DNA from: Rhizobium etli CFN 42
GTDB lineage: Bacteria > Pseudomonadota > Alphaproteobacteria > Rhizobiales > Rhizobiaceae
Length of the DNA stretch: 64,000 nucleotides
Assembly (NCBI RefSeq): GCF_000092045.1
Contig: NC_007765.1
Span: 310,001-374,000, forward strand
Direction of reading: 5' to 3'
Shown here: one piece after another, positions 60,827-64,000 of the stretch
Layout of the letters: each line of letters starts with the position of its first letter
Position numbering within the stretch: the first letter of the stretch is position 1
Notes under the pieces: model-generated
The model's database searches: none
Told to the model about the DNA's origin: nothing
What the model saw: only the letters and a program-made list of their open reading frames with translations
Made by a program: the position numbers and the translations under genes

Positions 60827-61660
60827 TTATGCACCGTCTTTCCAGAGTGCATGAAAATGCTGCACCGGACCGTGGCCTGAGCCGACGGTGAGATTTCCGG
60901 CCGCTTCGACCGCGCCGGCGAGGTAATCCTTGGCGAGGGCGACCGCCTCTTGCGCCGGGACGCCCTTGGCAAGTTCAGCAGCCAGCGCGCTCGACAGCGT
61001 GCAGCCGGTGCCGTGCGTGTTCTTGGTAGGCACCCGCTGGGCTTCGAACCAGTGCAGACCGTCGGCGGCGGCCAGCACGTCGGGGCTCTCGTCGCTGTCG
61101 AGATGGCCGCCCTTGACCAGCACGGCGGCCGGGCCGAGCGCGCGCAGCTGTTCGGCCTGCGCCGCCATTTCTGCCCGGCTCGTCGCGACCGGCTGGTGCA
61201 GCAGCGCGGCGGCCTCCGGCAGGTTCGGCGTCAAAACCGTGGCAAGCGGCAGCAGCCGGAGGGTCAGCGCGTCGACCGCTTCGGGTGCGAGCAGGGCGGC
61301 TCCGCCTTTGGCGATCATGACGGGATCGAGGACCACAGGGATGCTGCGCCCGTTGCCCTCGGCTGTGGCCAGAGCTCTAGAAAGTGCGGCTGCAACGGCT
61401 TCGGCGATCTCGGCATTGGCGATCATGCCGATCTTGATGGCATCGACGCGCACATCGGCAAACACGGCATCGATCTGCTCGGCGACGAATGGAGGCGGCA
61501 CTAGATGCACGCCGGTGACGCCTTGCGTATTCTGCGCCGTCAGTGCGGTCAGCACCGCCATGCCGTAGACACCGCGGGCGGAAAAGGCCTTGAGATCGGC
61601 CTGGATGCCGGCGCCGCCTGAGGGATCGGAGCCGGCGATGGAGAGGACGTTGCGGATCAT
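60827..61660 (-). CDS. thiD: Hydroxymethylpyrimidine/phosphomethylpyrimidine kinase ThiD
   Basis: This 277-residue ribokinase-fold enzyme phosphorylates HMP and HMP-phosphate. It shows VLSIAGSDPSGGAGIQADLK at the N terminus, VYGMAVLTALTAQNT, and the late anion-hole motif NTHGTGCTLSSALA. Its ATG overlaps the thiE stop by four bases. It is the last gene of the thiM-thiE-thiD salvage operon under a TPP riboswitch. Confidence 0.95.
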   Translation of the reverse strand: MIRNVLSIAGSDPSGGAGIQADLKAFSARGVYGMAVLTALTAQNTQGVTGVHLVPPPFVAEQIDAVFADVRVDAIKIGMIANAEIAEAVAAALSRALATAEGNGRSIPVVLDPVMIAKGGAALLAPEAVDALTLRLLPLATVLTPNLPEAAALLHQPVATSRAEMAAQAEQLRALGPAAVLVKGGHLDSDESPDVLAAADGLHWFEAQRVPTKNTHGTGCTLSSALAAELAKGVPAQEAVALAKDYLAGAVEAAGNLTVGSGHGPVQHFHALWKDGA

Positions 61661-62292
61661 GCCGGGACCTTTCGGATTTCTGCGGCGATGCGGCGGGTGG
61701 CGGCTTCCGGATCCGGCGTGCCGCAGATGGCGGAGACGACGGCAAGCCCCTTGGCGCCGGCGGCAAAGACTTCGGCCACATGCTCCGCCTTCAGCCCACC
61801 GATGGCGACGGACGGCACCGGCGAGAGCTGCACCAGCCTGGCGAGGCCGTCAAAGCCGATCGGCTGCTTGTGGTCGGCCTTGGTCGGTGTCGCAAACACC
61901 GGGCCGACGCCGGTATAATCGACGAGATCGGGATCGACGGCAGCGGCGAGCGCCTCGGTCTCGACCGAGAGGCCGAGGATCATTTCGGGGCCGATCAGCT
62001 CCCGCGCCGTGCGCGCATCCATGTCCTCCTGGCCGATATGCAACCCGTCGGCGCCGATGGCGATCGCCGCCTCGACATCGTCATTGACGATGAGGCGGGC
62101 GCCGGTGCCACCGAGCGCCTGTTTCAAGGCGCGGCCGGTCTGGATCATCTCCGAAGTGCCGGCTCTTTTGTCGCGCAGCTGCACCATCGTTGCGCCGCCG
62201 GTAACGGCAAGACGCGCGGTCTCGACCATGCCGATCTGGGCGCAGAGATTCGGATCGAGCACGAGATAGAGCGAAAGGTCGAAAGCCTTCAT
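61657..62292 (-). CDS. thiE: Thiamine-phosphate synthase ThiE
   Basis: This 211-residue TIM-barrel enzyme joins HMP-PP and thiazole phosphate to make thiamine phosphate. It contains TMVQLRDKRAGTSEMI, ARLIVNDDVEAAIAIGADGLHIGQED, and the phosphate-binding region VGPVFATPTKADH with VAIGGLKAEHV. Start and stop overlap both neighbours by four bases. Confidence 0.95.
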   Translation of the reverse strand: MKAFDLSLYLVLDPNLCAQIGMVETARLAVTGGATMVQLRDKRAGTSEMIQTGRALKQALGGTGARLIVNDDVEAAIAIGADGLHIGQEDMDARTARELIGPEMILGLSVETEALAAAVDPDLVDYTGVGPVFATPTKADHKQPIGFDGLARLVQLSPVPSVAIGGLKAEHVAEVFAAGAKGLAVVSAICGTPDPEAATRRIAAEIRKVPA

Positions 62293-63092
62293 GCGAGCGA
62301 TACTCTCGCCCTGGCATCCAGCGCTTCGCCGTCGAGCGCAGCCAGCGCATCGAGGAAGCGCCAGGCGAATGAGCCGGGGCCGGCCGCGCCGAGTGCGGCA
62401 TCCTCGCCGGCGACGGCAAAGGTTGCGAGTGCCGCGACCGTCGCCCCGAACAGATCTTCGGGCGCTGTGGCGGCAAAGGCGCCAATCAGGCAGGTGAGCG
62501 AGCAGCCGAGCGCGGTGACCTCAGGCATCAGCACCGATCCTCCCTTGATGCGCACCGCTCTCTCGCCATCGGTCACGAAATCGACGGCGCCGGTGACGGC
62601 GACGATGGCCTGCTGCCGCTCCGCGAGCCGCCGGGCCGAATCCTCCGCCTGCTCAACCGGATCGCGGCTGTCGACGCCCTGGCCGCGGCTCTCCCCGCCG
62701 GCAAGCGCGATGATCTCGGAAGCATTGCCGCGGATGATCGTCGGCTTGAGCGCCAGCAGATCGGCGACCGCCTGGCGACGGAAGGTGGTCGCATAATGGG
62801 CGACCGGATCGAGCACCCAGGGTTTGCCGGCTGAGGCCGCCGCCTTCGCCGCCGCCTGCATACCGTCGATCCACTGCGTCGAAAGCGTGCCGATATTGAC
62901 AGTCAGCGCGCTCGCGATGCCGGCGAATTCGCCGGCCTCCTCTGGTGCATGCACCATGGCGGGCGAAGCGCCCGATGCCAGCAGGACATTGGCCGCGATG
63001 TTCATGGCGACATAATTGGTGATGCAGTGGACGAGCGGCGGCTTTTCGCGCATCGCGTCCAGCATGGCTCCCGAAGTTTTTTTGCTCTGCAT
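62289..63092 (-). CDS. thiM: Hydroxyethylthiazole kinase ThiM
   Basis: This 267-residue kinase salvages the thiazole moiety of thiamine. It has PLVHCITNYVAMNIAANVLLASGASPAM at the N terminus, KPWVLDPVAHYATTFRR, and IRGNASEIIALAGGESRGQGVDS. The late anion-hole region is ALGCSLTCLIGAFAA. AAAGGGCGCT precedes the ATG at 63092. The first gene after the riboswitch, it makes this a salvage operon; de novo thiC, thiO and thiG are not here. Confidence 0.95.
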   Translation of the reverse strand: MQSKKTSGAMLDAMREKPPLVHCITNYVAMNIAANVLLASGASPAMVHAPEEAGEFAGIASALTVNIGTLSTQWIDGMQAAAKAAASAGKPWVLDPVAHYATTFRRQAVADLLALKPTIIRGNASEIIALAGGESRGQGVDSRDPVEQAEDSARRLAERQQAIVAVTGAVDFVTDGERAVRIKGGSVLMPEVTALGCSLTCLIGAFAATAPEDLFGATVAALATFAVAGEDAALGAAGPGSFAWRFLDALAALDGEALDARARVSLA

Positions 63093-63136
63093 AGCGCCCT
63101 TTCAGGCGGGGCAGGCGCGGGGCGCGTCGACGGCGA

Positions 63137-63219
63137 TGCCCCGAGCGACTCCCTCCGCCGGCATTATCCGGTTCAGGTTCGAAGGGTGCTTCTCAGCCCG
63201 TCTGTCGACGAACGCCCCT
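63137..63219 (-). promoter_or_regulatory. TPP (THI-box) riboswitch
   Basis: On the minus strand the conserved order is present: a GGGGC 5' stem at 63219, CTGAGA, ACCC, ACCTGAACCGGATAATGCC, GGCGGAGGGA, and the closing CGGGG at 63139. These are the pyrimidine- and pyrophosphate-sensing elements of the THI box. It ends about 45 bases before the thiM ATG. With no evident terminator in between, translational control is likely. Confidence 0.93.
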
Positions 63220-63324
63220 GTCTCTCATCGCGCTCTTTTTCGCAGAGAAGGACGCGGCTGTCATCCCGAAAATGACGTTTCGCCTGCCTTCCGACAAAGC
63301 TGGTTGAAGGGATCACAGCGTTCC

Positions 63325-63909
63325 TCAACTTAAATCATGCAGATCCGTCGTAATCGCTGCCCCGATTGAAAACTCCGAAAACTGCACTGTCAATCCGCTG
63401 CGTTCCGGCGTGCAGGCGGTCGGCCCGACCTCATATCTGTCGGCAATCGGGAAGGGCGCTAACCGCAGCAGCGGCCAGCGGCTGCCGTCGCTGGAGGCCT
63501 GAATGCGTAGCGCGCCGGCTGCGACGGTAACGCGGATGTGGAAATCCTCAAGTTCCTTGAAGGGCTGCGAAACGGACCAGTCGGACTTGCCGTCGGTGAC
63601 GACGGTGCTGAGGAAGGCTTCGCCGTCGGTGAATTCGACGCCCGTCTTGACCCAGCGTTTTTCGTCGAGGCGCACCATCAAGCCGGCCTGGTCGTAGAGG
63701 GTGCGGAACTCGCCTTGCACGCGGATCTGGGCGGTGAAGCTATCGGCGGTGGGGAAGGCGAGGAAGTGGCCGCTGTCGCGGGTGAAGCCGTAATAGGTCT
63801 CCCGCCAGAAATCGGTCTTCTCGCCTGTCGTCAGCGTCAGACCGGTTGCGTCGGCGTGCCAGCTTGTCGGTTCGTTCAGCCATTTTCCGTCGTTGAAATC
63901 GATGTCCAT
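63325..63909 (-). CDS. DUF1349 (concanavalin A-like) domain protein
   Basis: This 194-residue protein matches the DUF1349 family, a beta-sandwich related to YesU: FNDGKWLNEPTSWHADATGL, TDFWRETYYGFTRDSGHFL, QAGLMVRLDEKRWVKTGVEF and a late SSDGSRWPLLRLAPF. Members occur near sugar-use genes, but their activity is unknown. A GAGG site precedes the ATG. An open frame ends 12 bases upstream, suggesting it is the second gene of an operon that continues beyond the window. Confidence 0.85.
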   Translation of the reverse strand: MDIDFNDGKWLNEPTSWHADATGLTLTTGEKTDFWRETYYGFTRDSGHFLAFPTADSFTAQIRVQGEFRTLYDQAGLMVRLDEKRWVKTGVEFTDGEAFLSTVVTDGKSDWSVSQPFKELEDFHIRVTVAAGALRIQASSDGSRWPLLRLAPFPIADRYEVGPTACTPERSGLTVQFSEFSIGAAITTDLHDLS

Positions 63910-63921
63910 TCCATCCTCGCT

Positions 63922-64000
63922 TTATTGAAGCCGCGGGCGCTGCCGATTCTTCGCGCCCGCATAATGCGCGTGCTTCGCGAAGGCGGCCAGCCGCCCGCGG
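63922..64000 (-). CDS. Possible 3' end of an upstream gene (partial)
   Basis: On the minus strand an open frame enters from the window edge and ends at TAA (63924-63922). Its last residues are LAAFAKHAHYAGAKNRQRPRLQ. It ends 12 bases before the DUF1349 ATG, as in an operon. Only 25 codons are visible, so the family cannot be told. The 9-bp inverted repeat CCGCGGGCG/CGCCCGCGG (63931-63939, 63992-64000) falls within it. Confidence 0.35.
   Translation of the reverse strand, partial: RGRLAAFAKHAHYAGAKNRQRPRLQ

Overview
The window looks like an accessory replicon or chromosomal accessory region of a Rhizobium of the leguminosarum/etli group. GC content is high. The layout rhaRSTPQUK with divergent rhaDI is the one described for R. 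leguminosarum. A rhizobial-type mosaic intergenic repeat lies between rhaD and rhaI. Many uptake and catabolic operons carry their own local regulators. This assignment rests on recalled gene order and protein families; no search was run. No tRNA, rRNA, transposase, prophage or CRISPR array was seen. No gene-free stretch exceeds 300 bases; the longest is 261 bases, upstream of pilA.

Layout, left half. 1-7002 (+): a branched-chain-amino-acid-type ABC transporter (binding protein cut by the window edge) in an operon with a GMC flavin dehydrogenase and a 3-hydroxyisobutyrate-dehydrogenase-like enzyme. 7010-8648 (-): an orphan siderophore-type ABC ATPase and a hydratase. 8737-15906 (-): L-rhamnose uptake genes rhaRSTPQ, mutarotase rhaU and kinase rhaK. 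16105-19711 (+): rhaD and rhaI. 19777-21213: an ECF41-like sigma factor and a carboxymuconolactone-decarboxylase-family partner, with mirror-image promoters between them. 21381-24224: a COG3964-type amidohydrolase and an IclR regulator, separated by a FitAB/VapBC toxin-antitoxin pair. 24375-30830: an SDR oxidoreductase, a fused HyuA-HyuB oxoprolinase with a divergent MarR-like regulator, a TetR regulator and small proteins.

Right half. 30867-45182: a complete tad/cpa tight-adherence pilus locus. It holds the prepilin peptidase, Flp pilin, cpaB, cpaC, a small lipoprotein, three pseudopilin-like proteins, cpaE, an L,D-transpeptidase, cpaF, tadB, tadC, an AAA ATPase, a membrane coiled-coil protein and a TadD-like lipoprotein. 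45428-49372: small membrane proteins, DUF1810, an amidase and a TIM-barrel isomerase. 49381-53726: choline sulfatase betC with its LysR regulator, a small membrane protein, an HpcH/HpaI aldolase and a spermidine-synthase-like protein. 53796-60622 (-): an operon reading GNAT, GH3 beta-N-acetylhexosaminidase, then a dipeptide-type ABC importer whose binding protein resembles chitin-oligosaccharide-binding proteins. 60827-63219 (-): thiamine salvage genes thiM-thiE-thiD behind a TPP riboswitch. 63325 to the end: a DUF1349 protein and a possible partial gene.

How it fits together: this is mainly a scavenging and surface-colonisation region. It holds four binding-protein-dependent importers or parts of them, each beside enzymes for the probable substrate, plus a pilus for attachment. 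The parts most worth following up are the mirror-image ECF41 promoter pair, the L,D-transpeptidase and AAA ATPase built into the tad operon, and the putative amino-sugar-oligosaccharide operon.
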